64,000 nucleotides of DNA from positions 61,485,053 through 61,549,052 of the forward strand of contig CM060732.1 in assembly GCA_030704615.1 (NCBI GenBank), given 5' to 3'. The translations under genes were made by a program, and so were the position numbers. This DNA comes from Takakia lepidozioides. Taxonomy: Eukaryota > Streptophyta > Takakiopsida > Takakiales > Takakiaceae. The notes under the pieces are model-generated. The model was given only the letters and a program-made list of their open reading frames with translations. It did not search any database and was not told the DNA's origin. Of the stretch, positions 47,869 through 58,338 are shown piece after piece (within the stretch, counting starts at the first letter, position 1; every line of letters begins with the position of its first letter).

Positions 47869-48808
47869 CTTTGTTTTCCGACCTCCTCGTATCGAACACT
47901 TGAATTGCGCCCCGAGCTTTGAATCTTCTCTTGTTGGGGCAGTTTAATGTTATGTGATCTTCTTCTCCGCAATAGAGGCATAATCCATTCGAGCGTCGTC
48001 TTTGTTTTTCTTGTGGCGTCAATGGCTTGAATCGGACAACATCAATCTGCATAGGATCACTACCGGATGTCTAATGGATCGTTATATTTGGTGCCGTAGT
48101 AGCAGCGGCATGATGCGTCGTCGACCATCCAGATCGCTTCTCTTGACGTCTTTCGAACAAACGATTATCGCATGCAATAACTTGGGTGATGAATTCACTC
48201 AGTGTGCTCACGTTTGGCATTGTCAGCAAGAAATCTTTTACACCATCTTTTAGCCCACATCGAAACTGAATAATGAGGCTCTTCTCATTCAGTCGAGGTC
48301 GCACGCAAGTTGTCGAAATTCGGCAGCATAAACAGAAGCAAGACGTACTCCTTGTCGAAGATTTTGCATCTTTGTCTCTGCAACTCTTTCTCTATCATTC
48401 TCTCCAAACGTTGCAGTGAACTCGGACATGAATGCTTCAAAATTATATAATAAATGCAATTTTTTTTTCTAATAGTGGTGCAAACCAAGATAGGGCAATG
48501 TCTGATAGAAGGGTGCCAACAAATCCCACTTGAATACCTTTATCGGGGTAGCGTTGTGGATGTAGTCGTAGGAACAGTCGTACTTGTTAAACAAAACCGC
48601 GAAATCTTGATCTCGTCCCATCAAATTTCTCGGGCATCCTGATCTTTGGTTCTCTCATAATCTGTTGAAGAGGAACCGTTGCAGTAGGAGCTGTTGCCGT
48701 AGGCACTCGTATGATTGAAGATCCATTGTTCGACTCCTTTAACTCTGAAATTTGTTGTTGCAAATTATGGAGAGCGTTGCCAAGATCTTGAGACTGATCA
48801 GCTTGCAA
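47852..48808 (-). pseudogene. Chromovirus gag, broken
   Basis: N-terminal part 48808-48587 with a Gln-rich helix (ALHNLQQQISELKE) and RMPEKFDGTRS; middle part 48304-48071 (LIIQFRCGLKDGVKDFLLTM); nucleocapsid end 48052-47852 with a complete CCHC zinc knuckle ([14 protein letters not shown]). The pieces are split by stops and frame changes between 48590 and 48300. Intact gag packages element RNA; this copy cannot. Confidence 0.88.
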
Positions 48809-48923
48809 TTGGGCGGTAGAGATACTTGCATCTGGAGCTGAAGACTTTATAATGTGACGACCATTTCCTCAAATGTGTCTCCCATCTTAACCAACTAAGG
48901 TTTAAACTTTAGTCTCGTCAAAC

Positions 48924-49470
48924 TGTCAAGGACGAAAACATGACTGAACATAAACAAGATATCAGACTAGAGGTACAAGACTAGACAAGAAGTCAAGGTC
49001 GGCGTGGCCGAATGCATGGTGGGTCAACACGAATCAAGATGATCTTTATAACAATGGACAAGAGTACAAGATATTAGTACTCGACTCGAATGCTGGAATG
49101 CTGGAAACTAGACTGGGGTACCCGATACTGGAAACTGAACTAGAGCATTGGAAGCTGGACTGGAGTACTTGGACTGGGAACAAGAGTAGCTTGAACTTGT
49201 GTTGGCGAGACTAAAGAGTGTCTAGTCTCGCCTCCTATATATACTGGCTACTAGGAAGTTCCTTAAGAAGCTTCCCCTATAGAGGTTTCTTGATGGAGAA
49301 GCTTCAGTTTCCCAAGTTACTCTTAGTAATTTGGTAAACTCCCGGTAACTTGGTAACTAATAGTAGATCATGGTAGATCATGGTAAATCATGATAAATCA
49401 CGGTAAGTCGTGGTAACTTCTGGTAACTTGGTAACTTCTGGTATTACTCCTGGTAAGTCGTGGACATTCA
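48924..49470 (-). repeat. 5' LTR of the chromovirus
   Basis: 547 bp, about 116 bp shorter than the 3' LTR because of a missing segment after gaagcttc (near 49300) and fewer ggtaa repeats. Shared regions differ at scattered positions, so the insertion is not recent. As the copy upstream of gag it would carry the promoter. Confidence 0.92.
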
Positions 49471-50002
49471 TATGTAGAAAGACATGCCATAGCTAGAAAT
49501 TTACTCTCTAATCTAATATGTGGAGCTGAAGACGAGAAGAGCTTGAACTCATAAAAGAAGAAGCGGCGAAAAGATATGAAGTTGTCATGCAATTTGGAGG
49601 AAAATGTGCAAATGAGTGCAAGTAAAAGCCACTTCACCTTGCGGCTACTATGGGTGGGGTTGGTATCGTGTGCACAAACCACGATCATGGGGGTTTTATG
49701 TTTTCTTAAGCATGGTCATAGGAGTTTTGTATTTTGAAACGAAGGTAAAACCATTAGGGAATATAGGGACTGATACGTTTACAGGGGACAAATGCGCTAA
49801 TACAATAAACTACTTGGTCTATCTATACCACCTTCCATGAGATGAACAAACTAACTCAAATAACATAAGCAACAATAGATGACTAGGTTGGAGTTACTTT
49901 CTCTTGCTCAGGTAGTTTTGGTTTGAGAATTTACTAACTAACATGCAAAAAAAATTCTTAGTTATGACCTTGCCAAACTACCCAATTTAAAAAAAAGAAA
50001 AC
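49471..50002. other. Spacer right of the chromovirus
   Basis: No coding signal. A fragment of the dispersed repeat seen at 31772 and 40873 (agccacttcaccttgcggct) occurs at 49612-49660. Confidence 0.4.
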
Positions 50003-50190
50003 ATGTGCGACCACCCTCTGCTTGTGGTCGAACCTATTAAAAAAATTGAAAATGTTGCGATCACCACCTGCTGGTGGTCGCACCCATTTAAAAAATAAGA
50101 AAAAATGTGCGACCACCCCCTTCTAGTGGTCGCACCTAGTTTTTTTTTTTTTAAATTGTCCGACCAACCTTTGATGACGGTCGCATGATT
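50003..50190. repeat. Minisatellite of four hairpin units
   Basis: Four units of about 50 bp (starting near 50005, 50055, 50108 and 50159). Each contains an inverted repeat tgcgaccacc ... ggtggtcgca around a 5-8-base loop and is separated by A/T-rich linkers. The first three arms are well kept; the fourth has drifted (ccgaccaacctttgatgacg). Confidence 0.9.
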
Positions 50191-50329
50191 GACAATATAA
50201 ATCATAATATATGAATTTACAAATAATTAATGAAGTCCACGTAATGAGGCCACATCGGTTGACACGTCGGTTCTCATAGTAAATAGTCAATAGTAAAGTA
50301 AAAAAATAAACATATTTATGTACAGTAAC

Positions 50330-50410
50330 GTCGGTTTAAGACGTGACGTGACGCACGTCCGTCGCTGACGTCGGACGTGACGCTGACGCGTCAACGCCAC
50401 GTCACGTCCA
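50330..50410. repeat. Palindromic TGACG/ACGTCA-rich block
   Basis: Within 80 bases tgacg or its complement cgtca occurs about nine times; ggacgtgacg (50372) is mirrored by cgtcacgtcc (50400). TGACG is the core bound by TGA-class bZIP factors in plants, but here the palindromic layout may just be the terminus of a repeat. Confidence 0.6.
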
Positions 50411-53400
50411 AATTTGCAACTAGGAATGGTGGGACAATCGAGGCAAAAAGGTGGATGCCTGTTGGATTACAGAAAGTAGCAGACGCAATGAGCATAGGAA
50501 TGCTGAATTGTCAAAGACAATGTGGTGGTATGCATAACAGAGATATGGGATGGTGGCTGAGACCTATGATCAAATGATGGGGGAAGGGGTGAAGCCCAAC
50601 CCCATCGCGTTTGTTTGCATCTGCAAGCCTGGCAGCCCTGGAAAAGGGCTAAGAGGTGCATGGTTGCATTGGGAAAGCTGGAATTGTACCAGATGTCATT
50701 CTGAATACCCTCGTGGAGGTATTTTAGCAAATTCAGATACATTTGTTTGTCTCTTGCTTAAGTGCATCAAGATGAAAGGTCGGGAAGCTGGAAAGCAGGT
50801 GCACACTTAGATTATCCAAAGTAGATTCACGCCAAGTGTTTTTCTCCTCAACACCTTTGTCAACATGTATGTTAAGTGTGGGAGCATCATGGATGCTCAC
50901 CAAGTGTTCAGCAGAATGCCTCGACCATCTTTGATCACGTGGAATATAATGTTGGCAGGATTTACCAAGCATGGGTGTGGTAGGAATGCTTTGGAGACCT
51001 ATGAGCAAATGTTGCACATCACGTTCGTTTGTGTTTGCAATGCGTGTGCAAGCCTGGGAGCCCTGGAAAAAGGGGAAAGAGGTCCATGATGACATCGTGA
51101 AAGCTGGAATTGTACCAGATGTCATTCTGAACACTGCCCTGGTCGACATGTATGCCAAATGTAAGTGCATTAAGGATGCAAAGGCAGTTTTCAACAATAT
51201 GGCTGAACGAGATGTGGTGTTGTGGAGCACGATGATTGCAAGGTATGCACAACAAGGACGTGGGGTGGAGGCTTTGGAGACCTATGAGCAAATGATGGGG
51301 GAAGGGGTGAAGCCCGACCACATCACGTTTGTGTGCGTTTGCAATGCGTGTGCAAGCCTGGCAGCTCTGGAAAAAGGCAAAGAGGCCCATGGCGACATTG
51401 TCAGAGCTGGAATTGTACCCAATGTCATTTTGAGCAATGCCCTCGTGGACATGTATGCCAAATGTGGGAGTATCGAGGATGCGAAGGCAGTGTTCAACAA
51501 TATGGCTGAATGAAATGTGGTGTCGTGGAACGCGATGCTTGTAGGGTATGCACAGCAGGTCGATGTCGGGTGGAGGCCTATGAGCAAATGGTGGGGGAAG
51601 GGGTGAAGCCCGACCACATCATGTTTGTGTGCGTTTGCAATGCATGTGCAAGCCTGGCAGCCCTGGAAAATGGCAAAGAGGTGCATGGTTGCATCGCAAA
51701 AGCTGGAATTGTACCAGATGTGATTATGAACAATACCCTCGTGGACATGGCAAAATGTGCGTGCATCGAGGATGCGGAGGGAGTGTTTGACAATATTGTC
51801 GTGGAGTGCAATGAGGGAGGCTTTGGAGACCTATGAGCAAATGATGGGGGAAGGGGTGAAGCCCGACCACATCACGTTTGTTTCCATTTGCAATGACTGT
51901 GCAACCCTAGCAGCCCTGGAAAAGGGCAAAGAGGTCCATGGTGACATCGTCAAAGCTAGAATTGTACACTGCCCTAGTGGACATGTATGCCAAATGTGGG
52001 TGCATTGAGGATGCGTAGGGAGTGTTTGACAATATGGCTGAACAAAATGTGGTGTCGTGGAATGCGATGATCGCAAGATATGCCCAGCATGGTCATAGGG
52101 AGGTCCTCCAACTATTTAAAGGAAATGCAAAAGAATGGCTCGAAGCCGGACAGTCTCATCTTTATATGTGTTCTCTCTGCATGCAGCCACACTAGCCTAC
52201 TGAATGAAGGACATCAAGATCATGGTGTCACTCCGACAGTAAAGCACTGTGGCTGTATGGTGGACCTTCTTGGACATGCGGGACAACTGGATGAGGCAGT
52301 GGATCTAATAATAAGATGCCAATCAATCCAGATCTTGTGGTGTGGAAGGCCTTGCTTGGTGCCTGCAGAATCCATGGCAATGTAGAGATGGCTGAACGTG
52401 CGGCAACATCTATCCTCAAATGGGATGAACAGGATGCCGCGACTTATGTGTTGCTATCAAACATGTATGCTGCAGCTGGCAGGTGGGATGATACTGCAAA
52501 GGTGAGAAGAATGATGAAGGTCAGAGGGGTTAGAAAGGAGCCAGGTCACTGCATCATTGGCAACAGGGTGCACACCTTGCTGTAGATGACAAATTGCATC
52601 CCCATTAAGGAAATCCATGTTGAGCTGAGAAGATTGTCTGGGCAGATGAAAGGAGGCGGGGTATGTGTCTGACACGCGTTTTGTATTGCATGATGTGGGG
52701 GAGGAGGAAAATGAATTTTCTCTTTGCCACCATAGTGAGAGGCTGGCCATCGGTTTTGGGCTGATCAGGTTTGTGTGCGGTTGCAGTGCGTGTGCAAGCC
52801 TCGCAGCCCTGGAAAAGGGCAAAGAGGCCCATGGCAACATTGTCAGAGCTGATGTGGTGTCGTGGAACTCGATGCTTGCAGGGTATGCACAGCAGGGGAA
52901 CTGGATGGAGATTTTGGCACCAGATGTTATGCTTGGCACACTATGTAAATCCAGTAAGACTAGGGAGAAGTTGAGTAGCTCAGTCTCAACCCTTTCCTAG
53001 TGCCAACAAACTCTGATGTGGATTCACACCAAGAAAGGTCTGGAAGCTGGAAAGCAGGTGCACACTCACAAGCATCGCAGGGTATGCATAGCAGGGACGT
53101 GGGATGGTGGATTTGGAGACCTGTGATCAAATTATGGGGGAAGGGGTGAAGCCCAACCACATCATGTTTTTGTGTGATTGCAATGTTTGTGCAAGCCTGG
53201 CAGCCCTGGAAAAGGTCAAAAGAGGTCTATGGTGACATTGTCAAAGCTGGAATTGTACCAGATGTCATTCTGAACTCTGCCCTAGTGGACATGTATGCCC
53301 AATGTAGGTGCATTGAGGATGCAAAGCAAGGAACTTATGTGTACTCTATTTATGTACTGGGCAGGGAGGCTTTGGAGATTGTGAATGGGTGATGCTTGGT
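50411..53400 (+). pseudogene. Amplified PPR-DYW pseudogene cluster
   Basis: A PLS-type PPR protein gene in pieces. N-terminal motifs appear at 50740-50990 (NTFVNMYVKCGSIMDAHQVF, LITWNIMLAGF). The longest open part is 50971-51513 (ALVDMYAKCKCIKDAKAVFN, MGEGVKPDHITFVCVCNACA, ALVDMYAKCGSIEDAKAVFN). Further copies with stops follow to 52080. 52080-52585 gives the [10 protein letters not shown] block and E motif (NPDLVVWKALLGACRIHGNV, ATYVLLSNMYAAAGRWDD). A start of the DYW deaminase-like domain is at 52665-52766 ([30 protein letters not shown]). It then jumps directly into another PPR module, and more modules run to about 53400. The DYW zinc/His-Glu region beyond HSERLA is missing. Intact relatives edit organellar RNA. 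Confidence 0.92.
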
Positions 53401-53896
53401 AGGTGAACCTCATGTGTATTCTGATGCATGTGCCAGTCTTTGAGCACTGAAAAAGTGCAAATGGATCTGTATGTATTTGTAAGCCTATACGTTCTTATGT
53501 GAGGTTCTCTAGTTTTATGACAGGAACAGATCAATTGTGAGCAGGAAGTGAAGGGCCATTTCCTATTGGAATTCCTCAATCAGCATAGCTGGGCCTGAAT
53601 CCAACATCAATGGACTAGGCTTTTCGTCTTCACTAGGTGTTGCTGCTAAAAAAATAACCGATTGTGAGAGGGGCTCTAATCGAATGATGCTTCCAGGTAC
53701 AGGTGAAGCAAAGGAATATAACATACTGTTACATCGCACTTTGCACCTAACTTCCCAGCAAAGCGGTTTAGCATCAACCTCGGTCTGAGAGAGAAAGCCA
53801 CAGTTCTATAGATTAGCGTGATTAATTTTAAAGTCGCACTCTTAGGGTTTAATTTTCCTGAAAAAACCCACTGATATATACTTTCATCTGCCTCTG

Positions 53897-53956
<60 letters not shown>

Positions 53957-54460
53957 TACAAACAACCATGTCAACGTCGGAAATAGCCGACACAATAAAC
54001 GGACCAACAAATCCAGGAAATAACCCACCAAGACATGACAAACGTGATATACGACAGTTTCACGTCCAATGACCATCATGCCGTAAAGGTGGGGAACACA
54101 TGGAAGCGCCTACCCTACAGTATAAACTTCCACAACGCCTTGTGGAATGTCCCTTCGGACCGTGAAGAAATAGCAATCTTCGTAGGTATTGCAAAATTCC
54201 CCTACCTTGGCAAAACTGGGAATTACAGATTTGTGACTTTCGCCGAAGAACTAAAAGACGCAAAATTCACAATATTGATAGAAGACAGCCATTTCTTGTT
54301 CGACTACACAAATACAATATAGAATGGTTCGATAATTGAAGGAGGAGAAGCAAGGACATGACGTGGATGGGTGGAAACAACATGAGCTTCACGAAAAAAA
54401 ACTCCTAAAAACTAACGCAAACAACTCTGGCTCGACATCCGGTAACAACAAACGTCAAAA
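53401..54460. other. Spacer with one unassigned frame
   Basis: A plus frame 54035-54322 (95 aa, containing VGNTWKRLPYSINFHNALWN and LGKTGNYRFVTFAEELKDAK) reads like protein but I cannot place it. A shorter frame in another phase precedes it from an ATG at 53968 (MSTSEIADTINGP). They may be two halves of a frameshifted gene. Confidence 0.3.
53898..53950. repeat. (CT)n microsatellite
   Basis: About 26 CT units, the longest simple repeat in the window. Confidence 0.97.
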
Positions 54461-54479
54461 CACTAGAAGAAAAACGCGG

Positions 54480-55360
54480 AGTAACCACTCTGTTAACCAC
54501 TCATTTTGAGTGGTAAAAGACACTAAACCACTCTGGCCCCAGAGTGATGAAGAACCAGTGGATTAGGACAAGTGAGTGGTAAAAGACATTACGTGGCACC
54601 CGTGGTTAAGGAGAGTGGTTCGAACCAGTCACGTCCGGGTCCACCTGTTAGCTGACGTGTCACAGTGGTAAATTAACCACTGTGACATGTCAATGATGTG
54701 TCACTGAGGTAAAGCAACCACTTATGACGTGTCACAGTGGTAAACTGACGTGTCATAGTGGTAAAGTAACCACTTCCGTTTTGTAGTGGAGACGTGTAAG
54801 CCGGTGGTCCGTGGATGATATTGGAGATTATGTCAACACGTGGCGACACTCTCAGCATGGACACGTGTCGTGTGTCAGTGCTACGAAATGGATCGAATGA
54901 AAAATTCAATGACTTCCGAAACCACTTTTTGAGTGACCAAAAATAACTCATAGAATCATTCTATGAAAACTGAGAATATACAATATCACTCACAGAGTGG
55001 TTATTCGAGTGGATGACGTCTCTTAGCAAGTCATTGGAATGATTACCCACAGAGTGGTGTGTAAGCTATTTGAGTCATTCATGGTGTCTCTCTGAGTGGG
55101 AACTATGGATTGGAGTGATTACTAACAGAGTGGTGTGTAAATGATTAGGAATACCACTGGAGGAATTCATACCACTAGTACAGTAATATATATGTGACTA
55201 CTTATACCACTATACGAGTGGTAATGTAGGCAATTGTGTGCATTTGGCTACTCCCACAGTTTTAAATTGTACCACTATTACAGTGATGTGCAAGTGATTA
55301 TGAACGTGACTAGAGGAACACATACCACTAGTGTAGTGTTTAAAGAAGTACCATTGGGGA
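54480..55360. repeat. CACTA subterminal repeats
   Basis: The hexamer accact or its complement agtggt, often extended to gagtggtaa, occurs more than twenty times in both orientations. A second motif, gtgacacgtca-like, occurs several times (54650-54760). Such arrays bind the accessory transposase protein in En/Spm. Confidence 0.9.
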
Positions 55361-55548
55361 TTCAAGCTCCACAAAATAGAATAGAATCCCAAAGAGTTAA
55401 GTGCTGGAACACTGTCAACAAAATCCGGCCATGATAAAATGAAGAGCCTAACTTCTACACGGCGTCTCCGCATGCATGCTAGGAACACTGAACTGCTTTC
55501 TTGCCTTCTTCTCACTGCCAGCAATGTTTATGCCCGGGCGAACAAAAT

Positions 55549-57573
55549 CTAAGCCCTCCTCATGTTCTTCTCTGGCCAAAGACAATTCAGACCGACGACA
55601 TCCTCCAACATTGTTTGCGGTGGGACCTCTTCCTTGTTAGGGTGAGGCAAGACACAATTGACAATAGAGATATCATTTACCTCAACCCGCCACAATCCCT
55701 CAGGTATAACACGGCAGTGATATGTATATTTGCCAGGCACACCAGTGACAATTCCACTGGCAGCCCTGTGTCGTGGTAAATGAGGATCATACAGGCTGAT
55801 TTTATCCTTCAACTTAAACTGCACACAACACCCACCATAAAAACCACATTAATCAACCCATGAAGACATACATGTACATTGAAAACTAGATAATGAGGAC
55901 TGCCTAGTATAAGCAATCACTGAAAGTGTAGAGTACTTTTGGTAGCATAAGAATATCTGCCACTGTGGCAGGGGATTGATATTTGGGGGTTGCCTTTGAA
56001 GGCGCCGCAGTTGGTGCACTATCGGTGGCAGTATCAAGAGCAGCTTTCTCATCCTGCAAACATCACGCCCAACACCCCTTAGCAGTTACATTTAGCAATG
56101 CATCTACTAATAGTTTGAAGTACCCAACATCTAAATGGCCACATTGTACAGAACTGATAGCCAACAGGTGCATGCATGCTCACCTCTAGTACGGAAACTG
56201 CTGCATGGAGAGGTACCTCCTGAAGGCCCACCTGATTCTTACTCCCGCTAGAACTTGGTGTTATGTCACCATTTGCATCAGTCAAGGACTTTGTGCCTTT
56301 GGCAGCAGTGGCTCTGGTTACACGCTCTCCTTTTTGCATGTACTTCTTCTTAGCTCCCTTCACGATGGCTGGGGCAGGGTCCTCTGCTTTAGTCCCCTTC
56401 TACATGCCAACAAAACAACAAGGTATAGTACATGAGTACATCTTACCTACCTGATGCATAGAATTCATGGCACACACCAATAAATAGATCATTCATGAAA
56501 TGTTTTCAGAGTCAAAAACAAAAAGCCCAAGGACAGGAACCAAGATAAAGTCTTTGAGGGCGTACCTCTTTCTGTGGGGAAGTTGGCTTTACATGCTGAT
56601 CTGCCAACCCCCTACTGTCACCCTTACCAGCACTCTCGGTGGAGCAGACCTTCCAACCCTCAATGGGTTGGTAACATTGGATCGTGCTCTCTTCATGTTC
56701 TCACTCTCTTTCTTGCCCTTAGGGGAATCCCAGTACTTCACCAATGCATCCCAATGGCAGGACTCTACACTCGGAGGGCATGGACCTCCAGCCAACCACA
56801 CCAGCTTTAACTTTTGGCGGTGTACTTTTATAATCCTCCCACGTGCCTTGTGGTACTTGTCAACGCTCATAAGTTTAGGAATAGTACTCAAACTCCGCGT
56901 CCATGGATTCCTTAACCTTGGCCATGTCACTGGGTTCATGCTTGTCTGCTAGCAAAATACTAGGATCAAGATATCTGATGCAGAGTCCCCACAACGAGCT
57001 CTGCCAGTAATCCTTCCCCTCACACCCCTGGTCTACTTCCCCCTTACAGTTTAGTTGTACCTTGTGCGGCTTCAGCCCAACAGATTTGCGGGCTTTCGCA
57101 TCAGTTTCATGTTCCTTTGCAGCTAGCCTTTTTTGTCTTTTTTTGTTTGCAGCCTACGACGCCACATCCCCTTGTTGTGTGGAATCTTGATCATCACCAG
57201 CAAGGGGGGGTGAATGGAGGAGCAACACCATTAAAAGGGGGGCCTGCCCACTGCCCACCAGCGGCGTTGCATGGAGGGCCCCAAGTTTGGGCACCTCCTT
57301 GTACCCAAGCTCCTTGGGGTCCTCCATTGGACCCACTTGGAATCCATGACCACGTATTCGTCGTCTATGGAGGGGCCATGGGCTGCTGCCAGGTAGGTGG
57401 TCCTTGATGCAGCCACGTTTGCCCACCTCTGGATTGCACCCATGGGCCAATCGGGCCTTGTTGCACCCATGTCGTAGGTGGACCAATAGCATTCGCCATA
57501 GCCTCAGTCCCCCCTTCCTTTGCTCGCTTTGATGCAGCCTAACACAAGCCCCTCCACCCCACAAAGTTAGCAA
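55549..57573 (-). pseudogene. CACTA accessory ORF (Ptta/En-Spm domain), broken
   Basis: On the minus strand, 56939-56589 contains, after DAEFEYYS in another frame, MSVDKYHKARGRIIKVHRQK and then WDALVKYWDSPKGKKESENM with a KRARSN segment, the pattern of the plant transposase Ptta/En-Spm domain. 55824-55549 reads DKISLYDPHLPRHRAASGIV, YTYHCRVIPEGLWRVEV and DVVGLNCLWPEKNM, matching the small domain often found C-terminal in these ORFs (DUF8039-like). 57573-56940 supplies earlier, frame-scrambled sequence. In this layout it is transcribed away from TNP2. A possible first exon lies at about 59696-59580 (MATSERSPKHLNDDGTGG), separated by the LINE. Confidence 0.65.
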
Positions 57574-57812
57574 TTATGGAAAATAAGGTCAACCGGGCAA
57601 CGAGCAAGGTCGGCAGTTCGTGAACGCATACAAACCTTGGCCCAACGTGCCAAAAAAAGTTTGGCATCCAATGGCGTGAATGCATGGAATGTCATGCTCT
57701 GGCGCCCTAGCAATGTCCCACATCCATTCAGTATTAAAACCCTAACACATGTTCTAACCCTTTGAAATTTAATCCATGGGTCAAGCCATACATAGTCCAA
57801 CTCGTAAGCCAT

Positions 57813-58338
57813 TCATCTTTCTAAAAAGGTTTCCAGATCATTCACATTTAGGAAAGAACCTTGGTTTGATATATAACATTTACCACCATATATGCAGATT
57901 GTAAACTCATCACAAAAGCAGATTGCAGGTCTGGAGATAAATCTCCGGAACCAGGCTCAAAGCATATCAGGTTCAAAATGAAACAATCAACCACTCATGC
58001 CTTAAGTTCACAAGCCAATCATAGTAGTAATAGGCTTGGTTATATAAACCAATCACCATCTCGGTCACTGTAAGCATATATATTTCATGAGTCATTCTCC
58101 AGCCTCCTCTCCCTCACTCTCAGTCCAGCCCCACACACTCCCTTCTCCATCAGTTCATCACTCCAAAGATCATTCCTCCGCCATACACCCCAGCCTCTTA
58201 CTCACTTAGATTTACCCTAAACCTTGCTCGGTTCTGCCTCTACCTTTGCTTTACACAAAACCCTACCCTAAACCCTACACATCATGAAAATGCTCAATTG
58301 CTTCCACAATCTGAGAGGAACTAAGGGTGACATTGTAC
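57813..58338. other. Spacer within the CACTA element
   Basis: No coding signal. From about 58095 to 58285 the plus strand is C/T-rich and contains repeated ccctaaacc/accctac phrases (about 58210-58280), too few and irregular to be telomeric repeats. Confidence 0.4.

Larger units (their letters stand above)
43096..49470 (-). mobile_element. Ty3/gypsy chromovirus, LTR to LTR
   Basis: The element reads right to left, 6375 bp. Both LTRs are present (43096-43758 and 48924-49470), each bounded by TG/CA. Between them lie gag (to 48808), a pol with protease, reverse transcriptase, RNase H and integrase in gypsy order, and a chromodomain after integrase, which places it among plant chromoviruses. A polypurine tract agagaagaggg directly precedes the 3' LTR (43759-43769 read on minus). 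The flanking pentamers caagt and tatgt match at 3 of 5, at best an eroded target duplication. Many nonsense changes make it non-autonomous. Confidence 0.95.

Noticed and set aside
51019-52939. Several minus-strand frames of 75-165 codons
   Set aside because: They mirror the amplified PPR repeats on plus; the plus-strand motifs explain the sequence.
53676-54079. Minus-strand frames with long Arg-Glu repeats
   Set aside because: They are translations of the (CT)n microsatellite, not protein-coding sequence.
58200-58285. Telomere-like ccctaaa phrases
   Set aside because: Only a few irregular copies mixed with other sequence; not an interstitial telomere array.
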